Shown here in pieces: positions 26,539 through 35,152 of a stretch of 47,048 nt of DNA; positions within the stretch are counted from its first letter, which is position 1; the number at the start of each line of letters is the position of its first letter. Both the position numbers and the translations under genes were made by a program. Location of the stretch: positions 1-47,048 of the forward strand of contig CAIQKV010000017.1 in the NCBI GenBank assembly GCA_903872505.1. Direction: 5' to 3'. A model generated the notes under the pieces. That model saw nothing but the letters and a program-made list of their open reading frames with translations. It searched no databases and was not told the origin of the DNA. Source of the DNA: an uncultured Opitutia bacterium (GTDB lineage Bacteria; Verrucomicrobiota; Verrucomicrobiia; Opitutales; Opitutaceae).

Positions 26539-27357
26539 CTAAAAACGCTTTAACTGGGGGAAATACTTTGAGTCGTCCTGCAATTTGAACTGTTCCGCCG
26601 GTGGGGGCTGGTTTTTCGGCGGTACCAAGTCAGTTTTCGGCGCCGGGATGGCCAGCGCCGCACTCGCCGCCGGCCCTTGGTCGCGGGGACCCTCGGACAA
26701 CCCCGGTGCCAGGTCCACCAGATACGGATTGGCATGCGCATCGGGCACCAGTCCGCCCGCGCTCGCCGGCCCCCGCCCGCCGTGCGGCGGCTGAGTCGCC
26801 ACACCCGCTGGATTGGCCTCGGCACTCTTGTCCTTGAGCAGTTCAAGGTCGTGCGGCGTCATCCAGGACGACATGTACGCCGCCAGCGGGTTGTCCACCG
26901 CCCCGCCTGGCTTGGTCTCCGCCGCCGGGGACATCTGCCCGGTGGCGGTCAAATCCGGTGCTGACGAGGGTGAAATTCCGTGACCCCCATCGCCCGCCGA
27001 CAGCCCGGATCTCACGCCATCCAGCGGCTCGGGCTTTTTCTCGGCCATGGCATCCAGCAGCCAGTTGGCGGACTTGGCCGGCCGCGACATCGGCCGGCCG
27101 GGGTTCGGGAGCGTCATCGGTTCCGTCATCCCCGCGCTCTCACTCGCCGCCGGAGCATGGGAGGAAACCCCCGGTGCCGGCAGGTCGAGCCGCTGCCGTT
27201 CCAGCGAGGATTGGGTGCCCTTGATGACCTCGTAATCCCGCTTGGCGGCGGTGATCGCGTCCTCGCCCGGCGGCACGGGCGGCGGCGATTCCGCGGCGCG
27301 CAGCCCGGCAGTCAGCACCACCAGCAGCAGGCCTCGGATGCAGCGCGGGACTTTCAT
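26539..27357 (-). CDS. secreted Pro-rich protein, unknown function
   Basis: This 272-residue protein has a short signal peptide (about 1-21, ending GLRAAES) and then almost entirely Pro/Ala/Gly/Ser-rich sequence with few predicted secondary-structure elements. One helical block (about 150-175, MSSWMTPHDLELLKDKSAEA) is the most ordered part, and the C-terminus is KYFPQLKRF. It lies 6 bp after pilT and 45 bp before fabD on the same strand. The pilT neighbour hints at a pilus or envelope link, but nothing in the sequence confirms that. I do not recognise the family. Confidence 0.65.
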   Translation of the reverse strand: MKVPRCIRGLLLVVLTAGLRAAESPPPVPPGEDAITAAKRDYEVIKGTQSSLERQRLDLPAPGVSSHAPAASESAGMTEPMTLPNPGRPMSRPAKSANWLLDAMAEKKPEPLDGVRSGLSAGDGGHGISPSSAPDLTATGQMSPAAETKPGGAVDNPLAAYMSSWMTPHDLELLKDKSAEANPAGVATQPPHGGRGPASAGGLVPDAHANPYLVDLAPGLSEGPRDQGPAASAALAIPAPKTDLVPPKNQPPPAEQFKLQDDSKYFPQLKRF

Positions 27358-27363
27358 GCCGGC

Positions 27364-28464
27364 TCAGCTGGTCATGAAGATCCCCTTGAGGTTCATTTCC
27401 AGCGCCTGCGGGTTCGGGGAGAAGCGCAGGCCCTCCGCCTTGCTGATCTTGCCCGCCTTGATGAGGCGATAAATGTCCTTGTTGAAGGAAAAGCTGCTCG
27501 AGTCGCCGGTGCCCTCGAGGATGCCCTGGATCTTCTCGAACTGGCCCTCGAGGATCAGGTTCCGGACCACGGTGTCGGCGTTGAGAATCTCGTTCGTGGG
27601 CACACGGCCGCCGCCCTCGAGCGCCGGGATCAGCTTCTGGCAGATGAAGCCGCGCAGGGACGTGGAAATCGCGCGCCGCGCCTGCACCTGCTCCTCCGGC
27701 GGGAAGAACTCGAACAGGCGTGTGAGCGACTGCGCCACCGTCGCGGCGTGCATGGTGGAGAACACCAGGTGGCCCGTCTCGGCCGCGGAAATGGCGGTCT
27801 CGAACGTCTCCCGGTCGCGCATCTCGCCGATCAGGATGATGTCGGGATTCTGCCGCAGCACCGCCCGGATCGCCAGCTGGAAGCTCTCCACGTCGAGCCC
27901 GATCTCGCGCTGCTGGAACAGGGACTTCTCGTCCTGAAAGGTGTACTCGATCGGGTCCTCGATCGTGATGATGTGCTTGTCCATGTTCTGGTTCACCCAG
28001 TTCAGCATCGCGGCGAGCGTGGAGCTCTTGCCCGAGCCGGTCGCGCCGCAGATCAGCAGGATGCCGTCCTTCGCCTGCGCGAGCTTGAGCATCGGCTCGG
28101 GCGTCAGGTTCAGGTCGGCAAACGACGGCACGCGGCTCTTGATGTGGCGCATGACGATGCTGACGAGCCCGCGCTGATGGAAGGCGTTGACGCGGAAGCG
28201 CCCGACGCCGTCGGCCGCGTAGGCGAAGTCGATCTGGCCCTCGACCTCCCATTTCTGGCGGAAAACCTTGGGCACGTGCTCGTCGACGAAGGCCTGGGCC
28301 TCCGGGCAGGAGATCGGGTCCATCTCGACCGGCTTGAGGCGGCCGGAGAGGCGGACGTAGCCGGGCTTGTTGGACTTGATGACGATGTCGCTGGCGCCGC
28401 TCTCGACGGCGAGCTTCAGCAAATCGTTGATCATTTCCGTGTGGGGCGTAATGGAGATGGGCAT
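27364..28464 (-). CDS. pilT: type IV pilus retraction ATPase (PilT/PilU)
   Basis: This 366-residue hexameric secretion ATPase has Walker A GATGSGKSS, an acidic Asp box (IITIEDPIEY), Walker B (LIGEMRDRET) and the His box with STMHAATVAQSL. AIRAVLRQNPD is typical of PilT. The N-terminal PAS-like domain opens with SGASDIVIKS. It drives pilus disassembly for twitching motility and DNA uptake. Pilin and assembly genes are not in this window. PilU is the main alternative: the C-terminus is longer than the minimal PilT. It starts the minus-strand run pilT - secreted protein - fabD - lepA - lepB - malQ. Confidence 0.93.
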   Translation of the reverse strand: MPISITPHTEMINDLLKLAVESGASDIVIKSNKPGYVRLSGRLKPVEMDPISCPEAQAFVDEHVPKVFRQKWEVEGQIDFAYAADGVGRFRVNAFHQRGLVSIVMRHIKSRVPSFADLNLTPEPMLKLAQAKDGILLICGATGSGKSSTLAAMLNWVNQNMDKHIITIEDPIEYTFQDEKSLFQQREIGLDVESFQLAIRAVLRQNPDIILIGEMRDRETFETAISAAETGHLVFSTMHAATVAQSLTRLFEFFPPEEQVQARRAISTSLRGFICQKLIPALEGGGRVPTNEILNADTVVRNLILEGQFEKIQGILEGTGDSSSFSFNKDIYRLIKAGKISKAEGLRFSPNPQALEMNLKGIFMTS

Positions 28465-28514
28465 GGGTAAAAAAGCGTTGCGGATTCTCTATTTCACCAT
28501 GCCCTTTACGGCAA

Positions 28515-28528
28515 GGCAAAGCATTGCC
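28515..28528. promoter_or_regulatory. inverted repeat between pilT and dapA
   Basis: GGCAA (28515-28519) and TTGCC (28524-28528) flank AGCA in the 72 bp divergent intergenic region, 8 bp before the dapA ATG. It could be an operator or ribosome-site hairpin for dapA. No regulator is identified. Confidence 0.3.
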
Positions 28529-28536
28529 ACAATTTC

Positions 28537-29424
28537 ATGAAACTCCGCCCGCTCACCGGCACGATCACGGCGCTCGTCACGCCCTTCAAGCAACACGCGG
28601 TCGCCTATCCCGACCTCGCGAAGCTGGTGGAGCATCAGATCAAGGGCGGCATCAACGGCTTGGTGCCCGTCGGCACCACCGGCGAATCGCCCACCCTGAG
28701 CCACGAGGAGCACATGGACGTCATCCGCGCGGTCATCGCCGCAGCCCGCGGGCGCGTCCCCGTCATCGCCGGCACGGGTTCCAATTCCACGCATGAGGCC
28801 GTCGAGCTGACCCAGGCCGCGCACGCCGCCGGCGCGGACGGCATGCTCGTGGTCACGCCCTACTACAACAAGCCGAACCAGGAGGGCCTCTTCCGCCATT
28901 ACTGCGCCGTGGCCGAGGCCACCGACCGGCCCATCATTCTCTATTCCATTCCCGGCCGGTGCGGCATCGAGATCAGCGTGCCCGTGGTCGAGCGCCTGCG
29001 GACGAAATACTCCCACGTCCGCTGGATCAAGGAGGCCGGCGGCAATGTCGACCGCGTGGACCAGCTCAAGCAGGCCATGGGCGCCGACATCACGGTGCTC
29101 AGCGGCGACGACTCCCTCACCCTCCCCTTCATGGCCGTCGGCGCCGAGGGCGTCATCAGCGTCGCCGCCAACCTGGTGGTGCGCGAGGTCGGGCAGATGG
29201 TCCGCCTTGCCCTCGCCAACGACTTTGCCAAGGCCGCCGTCCTGCACCGCCGGCTGTATCCCCTGTTCAAGGCGCTGTTCCTCGAGCCCAACCCGGTCCC
29301 GATCAAGGCCGCGCTCGCGCGCGCCGGCCTCATCACGTCGGCCGATGTGCGCCCGCCGCTCTGCGACCTCGCCCCGGCCAGCCGGGCCGTGCTGGTCAGC
29401 GCCCTCGCCGCGCTCGGGCGCTGA
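28537..29424 (+). CDS. dapA: 4-hydroxy-tetrahydrodipicolinate synthase
   Basis: This 295-residue TIM-barrel aldolase condenses pyruvate with aspartate semialdehyde, the first committed step to lysine and meso-diaminopimelate. It shows GTTGESPTL (about 46-54), Tyr136 in LYSIPGR and the Schiff-base Lys165 in RWIKEAGG. YYNKPNQEG is also typical. Length fits the family. dapB follows after 6 bp and ruvA after that. The first two enzymes of DAP synthesis are thus co-encoded, feeding peptidoglycan and lysine. Confidence 0.97.
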   Translation: MKLRPLTGTITALVTPFKQHAVAYPDLAKLVEHQIKGGINGLVPVGTTGESPTLSHEEHMDVIRAVIAAARGRVPVIAGTGSNSTHEAVELTQAAHAAGADGMLVVTPYYNKPNQEGLFRHYCAVAEATDRPIILYSIPGRCGIEISVPVVERLRTKYSHVRWIKEAGGNVDRVDQLKQAMGADITVLSGDDSLTLPFMAVGAEGVISVAANLVVREVGQMVRLALANDFAKAAVLHRRLYPLFKALFLEPNPVPIKAALARAGLITSADVRPPLCDLAPASRAVLVSALAALGR

Positions 29425-29430
29425 TTTCCC

Positions 29431-30162
29431 ATGCCGCTCTGCATTCTCATCAACGGGGCCAAGGGCCGCATGGGGCACGCGCTCGCCGCCGCCACCACGG
29501 AACTCGGCCTCACGGTCAGCGCCGCGCTGGACGCCGGGGACGACCTCGCCGCCGGCATGGCGCGCTCGGATGTTGTGGTCGATTTCAGTGCGCACAGCGC
29601 TACCCAGGCGTTGCTCGAGCTCGCGATCGCCCAGTACAAGCCCGTCGTGATCGGCACGACCGGCCACGCGGCCGCGGACAAGAAGCAGCTGCTCGCGCTC
29701 GCAGCTAAGGTGCCCTGCGTCTGGGCCGGTAATTTTTCCATCGGGGTGAACCTCCTCTTCGCGCTCACGCGCCGCGCCGCCAGCCTGCTCGGTCCCGACT
29801 ACGATGCCGAGGTCGTGGAGATGCATCACCGCTTCAAGCAGGATGCGCCCAGCGGCACCGCGGCGCGGCTGCTCGAAATCATTTTGGAGGAGCGCAAGCT
29901 CACCGCCGCGGCCGTCCGCCACGGCCGCTCGGGCATCACCGGGGCGCGCCCGCCGGGCGAGGTGGGCGTGCACGCCTTGCGCGGCGGCGACGTGGTCGGC
30001 GACCACACCGTGATTTTTGCCGGCCTGGGCGAGCGCCTCGAGCTCACCCACAAGGCCTCGGACCGCGCGATCTTCGCCCGCGGGGCGCTGCGCGCCGCGC
30101 AGTGGGTCGTTTCCCAGCCGCCCGGGGTCTACGACATGCAGGACGTGCTCGGGCTGAAGTGA
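29431..30162 (+). CDS. dapB: 4-hydroxy-tetrahydrodipicolinate reductase
   Basis: This 243-residue cytoplasmic enzyme performs the NAD(P)H-dependent reduction after DapA. It has the dinucleotide loop NGAKGRMGHAL (about 8-18), VVDFSAHSA, the linking stretch VIGTTGH and GNFSIGVNLL, and the catalytic and substrate-binding block EMHHRFKQDAPSGTA (about 130-144). It is slightly shorter than E. coli DapB (273). It starts 6 bp after dapA and ends 4 bp before ruvA, so the three genes are probably one transcript. Confidence 0.97.
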   Translation: MPLCILINGAKGRMGHALAAATTELGLTVSAALDAGDDLAAGMARSDVVVDFSAHSATQALLELAIAQYKPVVIGTTGHAAADKKQLLALAAKVPCVWAGNFSIGVNLLFALTRRAASLLGPDYDAEVVEMHHRFKQDAPSGTAARLLEIILEERKLTAAAVRHGRSGITGARPPGEVGVHALRGGDVVGDHTVIFAGLGERLELTHKASDRAIFARGALRAAQWVVSQPPGVYDMQDVLGLK

Positions 30163-30166
30163 GCCC

Positions 30167-30766
30167 ATGATCACTTCGATCCAGGGCACGCTCACTTCCG
30201 CGACTCCCCTGCACGCCGTGGTCGAGCTCAACGGCTTCGGCTACGAGGTGAACATCCCGGTCACCACCGCCGAGAAGCTGCCCGCGCCCGGGGCGACGGT
30301 GAAGCTGCACACGCTCGTGATCTACCGGGAGGATGCCCAGACCCTCTACGGTTTTGCCACCGCGGAGGAACGGGATTTTTTCCGGCTGATGATCGAGAAT
30401 GTCACCGGGGTCGGCCCGAAGGTCGCCCTGAGCATCATGAGCCGGCTCTCGCTGCCGCTGCTGGAAAACGCGATCCGGGTCGGCGATGTCGGCACGCTCG
30501 CAAAATGCCCCGGCATCGGCAAGAAAACCGCCGAGCGGCTCGTCGTGGAGCTCAAGTCACGGGTCGGCGCCACTCATTCGACCGCCACTGCCAGTGGCGA
30601 GACTCCCGCCGACGGCCCGGCCGGCAGCCCGCATCGCGATGCCGTCGCCGCGCTGGTCGCGCTCGGCTACAAGGCGGCGGACGCGGACCAGGCGGTCCGT
30701 CACGCGGTCCTCGCCCTGGGTCCCAAGGCCACGACCGAGGCGCTGATCAAGAAGGCGCTCAGCTAA
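30167..30766 (+). CDS. ruvA: Holliday junction helicase subunit RuvA
   Basis: This 199-residue protein binds four-way DNA junctions and positions RuvB for branch migration. It shows the N-terminal OB-fold opening (MITSIQGTL), GFGYEVNIP, two helix-hairpin-helix motifs (VTGVGPKVALSIM and CPGIGKKTAERL) and a C-terminal three-helix RuvB-binding domain (about 155-199). Length fits the family exactly. It lies 4 bp after dapB. Its stop is one base from the end of the convergent anti-sigma gene. ruvB and ruvC are not in the window. Confidence 0.97.
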   Translation: MITSIQGTLTSATPLHAVVELNGFGYEVNIPVTTAEKLPAPGATVKLHTLVIYREDAQTLYGFATAEERDFFRLMIENVTGVGPKVALSIMSRLSLPLLENAIRVGDVGTLAKCPGIGKKTAERLVVELKSRVGATHSTATASGETPADGPAGSPHRDAVAALVALGYKAADADQAVRHAVLALGPKATTEALIKKALS

Positions 30767-30767
30767 T

Positions 30768-31433
30768 TCACTTCTGGAAAGTGAACGCCGTCCACTCCAC
30801 CTTGCCCCTGAACGGTCGCGCGGTGCGGTAGGTCCGCGTCTCGGGCTGCAACGTTGCCCGCGCCTCGAAACTGAGTTCCTCGGCCGGCGCGCCCGGCAGC
30901 GATGACATCTGGATGCTGTTCATCCAATCCGCCAGGGCCAGTTGCTCGGCGTTGGCCGAAGTATCGGCCAGGTCGGCATTCTGGGCGCGCAGGCTGACCA
31001 GACGCGGCCCGATCGCGGGCTGCAGCACCGGACGTGCGGCAATATTCCGGGCCATCATCGGGGCGGCCGCGGCGGCGGGTTGCGCCGCCACCGGCCCCCG
31101 CGCCTCGGGAGTGGACACGACGAGCCGCGACCGCACGCCCAGCACCACGGTCACGCACGCCGCGGCGGCCAGCAGGCCCGTCGCGAACACCATCGCGCCC
31201 GGAGCCTGGCGCCGGCGCGGGAACTCCGCGAGCTTCGGCTCGGTCGCCGGGACCTGGCTGCGGAAGTTCGCGGCGAGTTCCGTGCAGGCTTTCTGCATCT
31301 GGCAGTATTGGCGGTAGACGCGGCGGCGCTCCGGGTTGCCGCGCACCTCGGCCTCCAGCAATTCGGCCTCGGCCGGACTGAGCTGGTGGTCAACGTAGAG
31401 GTTCAGCAGTTCGATGAATTTGGACTCTTTCAT
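30768..31433 (-). CDS. putative anti-sigma factor, single-pass membrane protein
   Basis: This 221-residue protein has an N-terminal helical domain (about 1-55), a transmembrane helix (about 79-98) and an extracytoplasmic C-terminal region of about 120 residues. This is the usual layout of ECF anti-sigma factors. The gene follows the ECF sigma factor gene by 43 bp on the same strand, the standard arrangement. The zinc motif HxxxCxxC of ZAS-type domains is absent: the visible residues are one His (DHQLSP) and YCQMQKAC. Its trigger and partner contacts are unknown. Anti-sigma function is inferred from position and topology. Confidence 0.7.
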   Translation of the reverse strand: MKESKFIELLNLYVDHQLSPAEAELLEAEVRGNPERRRVYRQYCQMQKACTELAANFRSQVPATEPKLAEFPRRRQAPGAMVFATGLLAAAACVTVVLGVRSRLVVSTPEARGPVAAQPAAAAAPMMARNIAARPVLQPAIGPRLVSLRAQNADLADTSANAEQLALADWMNSIQMSSLPGAPAEELSFEARATLQPETRTYRTARPFRGKVEWTAFTFQK

Positions 31434-31476
31434 GGCGTTCTTGGGTCAGGTGTTGCAGGGGTCAGCTGCGTCGTAG

Positions 31477-32082
31477 TCAGGTCTTGAAATCTTCGCCGAG
31501 CTTGGCGCGCAGGCTTTCGCGGGCGCGCGCAATCCGGCTTTTCACGGTGCCCACGGAGATGTCGAGGATGTCGGCGATTTCCTCGTAGGACAGGTTCTTG
31601 ATGTTCCGCAGGGTCAGGATTTCGCGGTGCTTGGCGCTGAGCCGCTCCATCCCCTGCGCGATGCGGTCGATGAATTCCTGCGTGACGGTGATGTCATCCG
31701 GCGTCTCCAGTTCCGCGGGGATCAGGTCCGCCAGCGTCGTCGCATTGTCGGCGCTGACGGGGGCGTCGAACGAGACGGACTTGTCGCGCTTGCGCCGCCA
31801 CCAATACCAGTAGCGGTTCCGCGCCAGGTTGGTGGCAATCTGGTAGAGCCAGGTCGAAAACGCCGAGTCGCCGCGGAAATTGGCCAGGCCGCGGTGCGCG
31901 CGGATGAAGGCATCCTGGGTCACCTCCTCGGCGTCCTGCGAGTTGCGCAGGAGCTGGTTGACCATGCCGTAAATGCGGTCCCAGTAACGTGAAACCATCT
32001 CGTCAAAGGCCGACTGGTCGCCGCCTTTGAAGCGGTTCACGAGTTCCTGGTCGAAAGCCACTTCCTGAGCTTTGGTTGACAT
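31477..32082 (-). CDS. ECF-type RNA polymerase sigma factor
   Basis: This 201-residue sigma factor has region 2 (FDEMVSRYWDRIYGMVNQLL, then DAEEVTQDAFIRA and FSTWLYQIATNLARNRYW) and region 4 (LSAKHREILTLRNIKNLS, then YEEIADILDISVGTVKSR). The start ATG 32082 is preceded by GAGG eight bases upstream, one of the few clear Shine-Dalgarno sites here; the longer frame to 32127 is less likely. It is RpoE/SigW-like. The next gene encodes a likely membrane anti-sigma factor, so it probably answers an envelope signal. Autoregulation is typical but cannot be confirmed by eye. Confidence 0.95.
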   Translation of the reverse strand: MSTKAQEVAFDQELVNRFKGGDQSAFDEMVSRYWDRIYGMVNQLLRNSQDAEEVTQDAFIRAHRGLANFRGDSAFSTWLYQIATNLARNRYWYWWRRKRDKSVSFDAPVSADNATTLADLIPAELETPDDITVTQEFIDRIAQGMERLSAKHREILTLRNIKNLSYEEIADILDISVGTVKSRIARARESLRAKLGEDFKT

Positions 32083-32209
32083 GCGTTCAACCTCGCTCTG
32101 ATGGGTATATTTCTGGATTGTTCCCAAAATCGTAAGTGTGGAAGCGGTGGCTTAGGGTCCCGGATGGCCCCGGTCAATGCCGGCGCCGGTTCCGTCTGGG
32201 CGAAATTAC

Positions 32210-32239
32210 TTGCCAAACCCGGGTGCTGGAACCTATTTC
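32210..32239 (+). promoter_or_regulatory. possible promoter of tRNA-Lys
   Basis: TTGCCA (32210-32215) and TATTTC (32234-32239) are 18 bp apart and end 19 bp before the tRNA. Spacing and position are reasonable; the match to consensus is moderate. Confidence 0.4.
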
Positions 32240-32258
32240 GCGCTTTTACTTTGCCCGG

Positions 32259-32333
32259 GGGCTGGTAGCTCAATGGTAGAGCAGCATCCTTTTAAGTTGT
32301 TGGTTCTGGGTTCGAATCCCAGCCAGCCCACCA
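32259..32333 (+). tRNA. tRNA-Lys (anticodon TTT)
   Basis: Acceptor GGGCTGG pairs with CCAGCCC; D arm is GCTC...GAGC, T arm CTGGG-TTCGAAT-CCCAG, and CCA is encoded (75 nt). The loop CTTTTAA gives anticodon TTT. The anticodon stem GCATC/GTTGT contains a T-T mismatch at 30:40 and a G-T pair at 27:43, so the stem is weak; other registers fit worse. The response-regulator gene starts 47 bp later without a visible terminator between them. Confidence 0.9.
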
Positions 32334-32380
32334 CCTTCTCTTACCATCTCACCGACCCCCTGAACCCGCACGCCACCACC

Positions 32381-33028
32381 GTGAAGCGCCTCGTCATCAT
32401 CGAAGATCAAACCGCGATCCGCGAGATGCTTGTGGAAATCCTGCGACTGGATCCGAACTACCAGCTCGTGGGGGAAAGCGGCGACGGGCAAAGCGCGGTC
32501 AACCTCTGCCTGGAGGTCAAACCCGACCTGCTGGTACTTGATGCCAAGCTCCCCGGCCTGAACGGCGTGGATATCCTGCGCCGCATCAGCAAGAAGCTGC
32601 CCGGCATGCGGGTGATGGTTTTCTCCGGCTACGAGAACCCCATGCTGGTGCGCGAGATGCTGGAGGCGGGCGCCCACGGTTTCGTCGAGAAAACCGCCGG
32701 ACTGTTCGAATTCAAGAAGGGCCTCGAGACGGTGGCCAGCGGCGGCACCTACTTCGGCCCGGCCGTCGCCGCCCTCCTGCGCGACGTCGTCGCCAACCCC
32801 GATGCCAGCAGCGCCTCCGATTTCCTGACCGACCGCGAGCGGGAGATCCTCCAGCTCGTCGCCGAGAGCCACAGCACCCGCGAGATCGCCGCCAAGCTGG
32901 GCATCAGCATCAAGACGGTGGACAACCACCGCACCAATCTCATGCGCAAGCTCAACCTCCACGATGTCGCCAGCCTCACCCGCTACGCCCTGGAGGTCGG
33001 TCTCATCGAACAGAAGAAAACGCAGTAA
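32381..33028 (+). CDS. NarL/LuxR-family response regulator
   Basis: This 215-residue two-domain regulator is taken from GTG 32381; a longer frame would run through the tRNA. The receiver domain shows VIIEDQ, phospho-acceptor Asp54 ([10 protein letters not shown]), VFSGYE and the FVEKTAG lysine. The C-terminal LuxR helix-turn-helix reads [14 protein letters not shown], then [17 protein letters not shown]. It binds DNA after phosphorylation. No histidine kinase is adjacent, so partner and targets are unknown. The start codon is not preceded by a Shine-Dalgarno sequence. Confidence 0.92.
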   Translation: MKRLVIIEDQTAIREMLVEILRLDPNYQLVGESGDGQSAVNLCLEVKPDLLVLDAKLPGLNGVDILRRISKKLPGMRVMVFSGYENPMLVREMLEAGAHGFVEKTAGLFEFKKGLETVASGGTYFGPAVAALLRDVVANPDASSASDFLTDREREILQLVAESHSTREIAAKLGISIKTVDNHRTNLMRKLNLHDVASLTRYALEVGLIEQKKTQ

Positions 33029-33032
33029 AACC

Positions 33033-33063
33033 TTGCGGCGGCAAATCGGTTGCCCAATAAATT
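33033..33063 (+). promoter_or_regulatory. possible promoter of pal
   Basis: TTGCGG (33033-33038) and TAAATT (33058-33063) are 19 bp apart, 27 bp before the pal ATG. The downstream box is AT-rich against a GC-rich background; the match is only moderate. Confidence 0.3.
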
Positions 33064-33090
33064 TTCCCCTCGACCCATCTCGACCACATC

Positions 33091-33645
33091 ATGAACACCG
33101 CCTCGAAGAAACTTTGCCTCATCCTCGCCAGCGCCGCTTTTGTCGTTGCCGGCTGCAGCAAGAAGCCGAAACGCCCCGATCCCAGCTCCACCGTGCTCGG
33201 GCCCACCGGCGGCGGCGCCATCACGCCCGAGGCCGTTCCGGTCACGGCCGACACCTCTTCCCAGCTCGCCGCGCGCGACCCGAACATCAAGGAGGATGAG
33301 AACAGCATCCGCGGCCTGCTTCAGCCCGTCTACTTCGACTTCGACAAGTCAAACGTCAAGGAGGGCGAGCGCGCCAAGCTCCAGGCCGCCAAGGAATATC
33401 TCGAGAAGAACCCGCAGTACCACCTCCTCCTCGAGGGTCACGCCGACTGGCGCGGGACCGACGAGTACAATCTGAGCCTCGGCGATCGCCGCGCGACCGC
33501 CGCCAAGAAGTACCTCGCCTCCCTCGGCGTCGCCGAGACCAAGGTCGAGGCCAACTCCAAGGGCAGCCTCGAGTCCACGAAGAACGCGGATGACGCCACC
33601 ATGGCGAAGGACCGCCGGGCCGAGATCGTGATCCTCAAGAAGTAA
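33091..33645 (+). CDS. pal: peptidoglycan-associated lipoprotein (OmpA family)
   Basis: This 184-residue outer-membrane lipoprotein has a type II signal peptide with lipobox VAGC (Cys22), a flexible Pro/Thr-rich linker and a C-terminal OmpA-like domain. That domain begins VYFDFDKSNVKEGERAKL and carries the peptidoglycan-binding block LLEGHADWRGTDEYNLSLG followed by RRA. It tethers the outer membrane to the cell wall as part of a Tol-Pal system; ExbD/TolR- and TolA-like genes occur at 1-1317. A clear terminator follows. Length and motifs fit Pal well. Confidence 0.93.
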   Translation: MNTASKKLCLILASAAFVVAGCSKKPKRPDPSSTVLGPTGGGAITPEAVPVTADTSSQLAARDPNIKEDENSIRGLLQPVYFDFDKSNVKEGERAKLQAAKEYLEKNPQYHLLLEGHADWRGTDEYNLSLGDRRATAAKKYLASLGVAETKVEANSKGSLESTKNADDATMAKDRRAEIVILKK

Positions 33646-33660
33646 CTTCGCTCTCCCAGC

Positions 33661-33691
33661 AAAAAGCCCCGGTGCCAACCGGGGCTTTTTT
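33661..33691. terminator. bidirectional terminator between pal and the M20 peptidase gene
   Basis: AAAAAGCCCCGG (33661-33672) pairs with CCGGGGCTTTTT (33679-33690) around a 6-nt loop. The A and T tracts on both sides let it serve both convergent genes. Confidence 0.95.
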
Positions 33692-33717
33692 ATTGCCGCG
33701 CGGCGGCGCCCCGCCAG

Positions 33718-35091
33718 TCAGGGCTGCGCGATCGCTGAGAGCACGCGCTTCGACGTCGCGATGCCCTTCTTCAGGATGTCGAGGTTGAAGCTCTCGTTCG
33801 GGGCGTGCAGGTTGTCCTCGGGCAGGAACAGGCCGAGCATGATCGAGTCGAGCCCGAGCACGCGCTTGATCTCGCCGATGATCGGCACGCTGCCGCCCTC
33901 CCGGAGATAAAGCGGCGCCTTGCCCCAGATCTCCTTCCCCGCGGCCTCCGTGGCGCGGAACGCCCGGGCGAGCACCGGTGACTGGTCCTTCGGGGTGTTG
34001 GAGCGGCCCGGCGGGACGACGGCATACGGCATGCCGCTGTGACCTTCGGTGATCGTCAGCGTCACGCCTTTCGGCGCCCGCGACTGGATGGTCTTGAAAA
34101 CGAGGGCCTGAATTTTTACCGGATCCTGGTTCGCCACCAGTCGGCAGCTGATCTTCACGAACGCTCGGCTGGGGATCACCGTCTTGCTCCCCTCCCCTTG
34201 GTAACCGCCGCCGATGCCGTTGAACTCCAGCGTCGGGAAAAACCGCACCGCCTCGAACGGCGTGATGCCGGGCGGCGTGTGGAAGGAATCAATGCCGAGA
34301 AATTTCCGGTAGTCGGCCTCGTTGGCGCCGAGTTTTTTCAGCTCCTCACGCTCCCACGGCTCGACCTCCAGCACGTCGTCGTAGTAACCCGGGATGTTCA
34401 CTTTCCCGTCCGGCGTGTGCAGGGTCGCGCAGAGGTCCACTAGCGCCTGGATCGGGTTGAGCAGCACACCGCCGTGCAGCCCCGAGTGCAAGTCGCTCTT
34501 CGGCCCGACGGCCTCGATCTCGAAGGTGATGATGCCGCGCAGACCGGCCGTGATGACCATCTGCGTCTCGTTGGGAATGCCCGTGTCCGAGAGGAAAACA
34601 AAGTCCGCCTGCTTCAGCCGGTCCTGATATTTCTCGAGGAACGGCAGGAAGCTCGGACTGCCCATCTCCTCCTCGCCCTCGATGAGGAACGTGAGGCGCA
34701 GCGGCAGCTTCGGATTCTCCTCCAGCAGCTGCCCGACCGCGGCGAGGTGGACCATCAGCGGGCCCTTGTTGTCGGCGGCCCCGCGGCCGTAGATCCGGTT
34801 GCCCCGGATGGTCGGCTCGAACGCGGGCGTCTGCCAGAGATTGAGCGGGTCGGCGGGCTGCACGTCGTAGTGCCCGTAGATGATCACGTGCGGCCAGGCG
34901 GGGTCGCCGCCGCGCTGCGCGAGGATGATCGGGTGCAGGTCGGTCTGCACGACCTCAACGGCGAAGCCCATCGAGCCGAGCAGGCCGGAGACAAACTCCT
35001 GGGCGCCGCGCATGCCGTCCTTGTACTTCGAGTCGGCGGAGATGCTCTGGCAGCGGATGTACTCCTTCAGTTTTTCAACGGGGTCGAACAT
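33718..35091 (-). CDS. M20-family zinc dipeptidase/peptidase
   Basis: This 457-residue metallopeptidase is taken from ATG 35091. The zinc site of M20/M28 enzymes is visible: His and Asp in YGHYDVQP, Asp in GRGAADNKG and Glu-Glu in EGEEEMGS. A dimerisation domain with SDLHSGLHGG follows, and LHAPNE near the C-terminus supplies the last ligand. Such enzymes hydrolyse dipeptides or N-acyl amino acids in the cytoplasm. Length and the sequence blocks are closest to the DapE/CNDP-like 'dipeptidase' branch rather than true DapE. Substrate is not predicted. Confidence 0.93.
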   Translation of the reverse strand: MFDPVEKLKEYIRCQSISADSKYKDGMRGAQEFVSGLLGSMGFAVEVVQTDLHPIILAQRGGDPAWPHVIIYGHYDVQPADPLNLWQTPAFEPTIRGNRIYGRGAADNKGPLMVHLAAVGQLLEENPKLPLRLTFLIEGEEEMGSPSFLPFLEKYQDRLKQADFVFLSDTGIPNETQMVITAGLRGIITFEIEAVGPKSDLHSGLHGGVLLNPIQALVDLCATLHTPDGKVNIPGYYDDVLEVEPWEREELKKLGANEADYRKFLGIDSFHTPPGITPFEAVRFFPTLEFNGIGGGYQGEGSKTVIPSRAFVKISCRLVANQDPVKIQALVFKTIQSRAPKGVTLTITEGHSGMPYAVVPPGRSNTPKDQSPVLARAFRATEAAGKEIWGKAPLYLREGGSVPIIGEIKRVLGLDSIMLGLFLPEDNLHAPNESFNLDILKKGIATSKRVLSAIAQP

Positions 35092-35152
35092 CCGCCCACC
35101 GTGGCGGAAAAAACACCCGCGCGCCAACCGGAAAAGGCGTGGCACAGTAGTT

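Noticed and set aside
28510..28528. possible sigma-54 site (TGGCA...TTGC on the minus strand) upstream of pilT
   Set aside because: The distance between the GG and GC elements is one base short of the strict spacing, and the sequence is better explained as a small inverted repeat.
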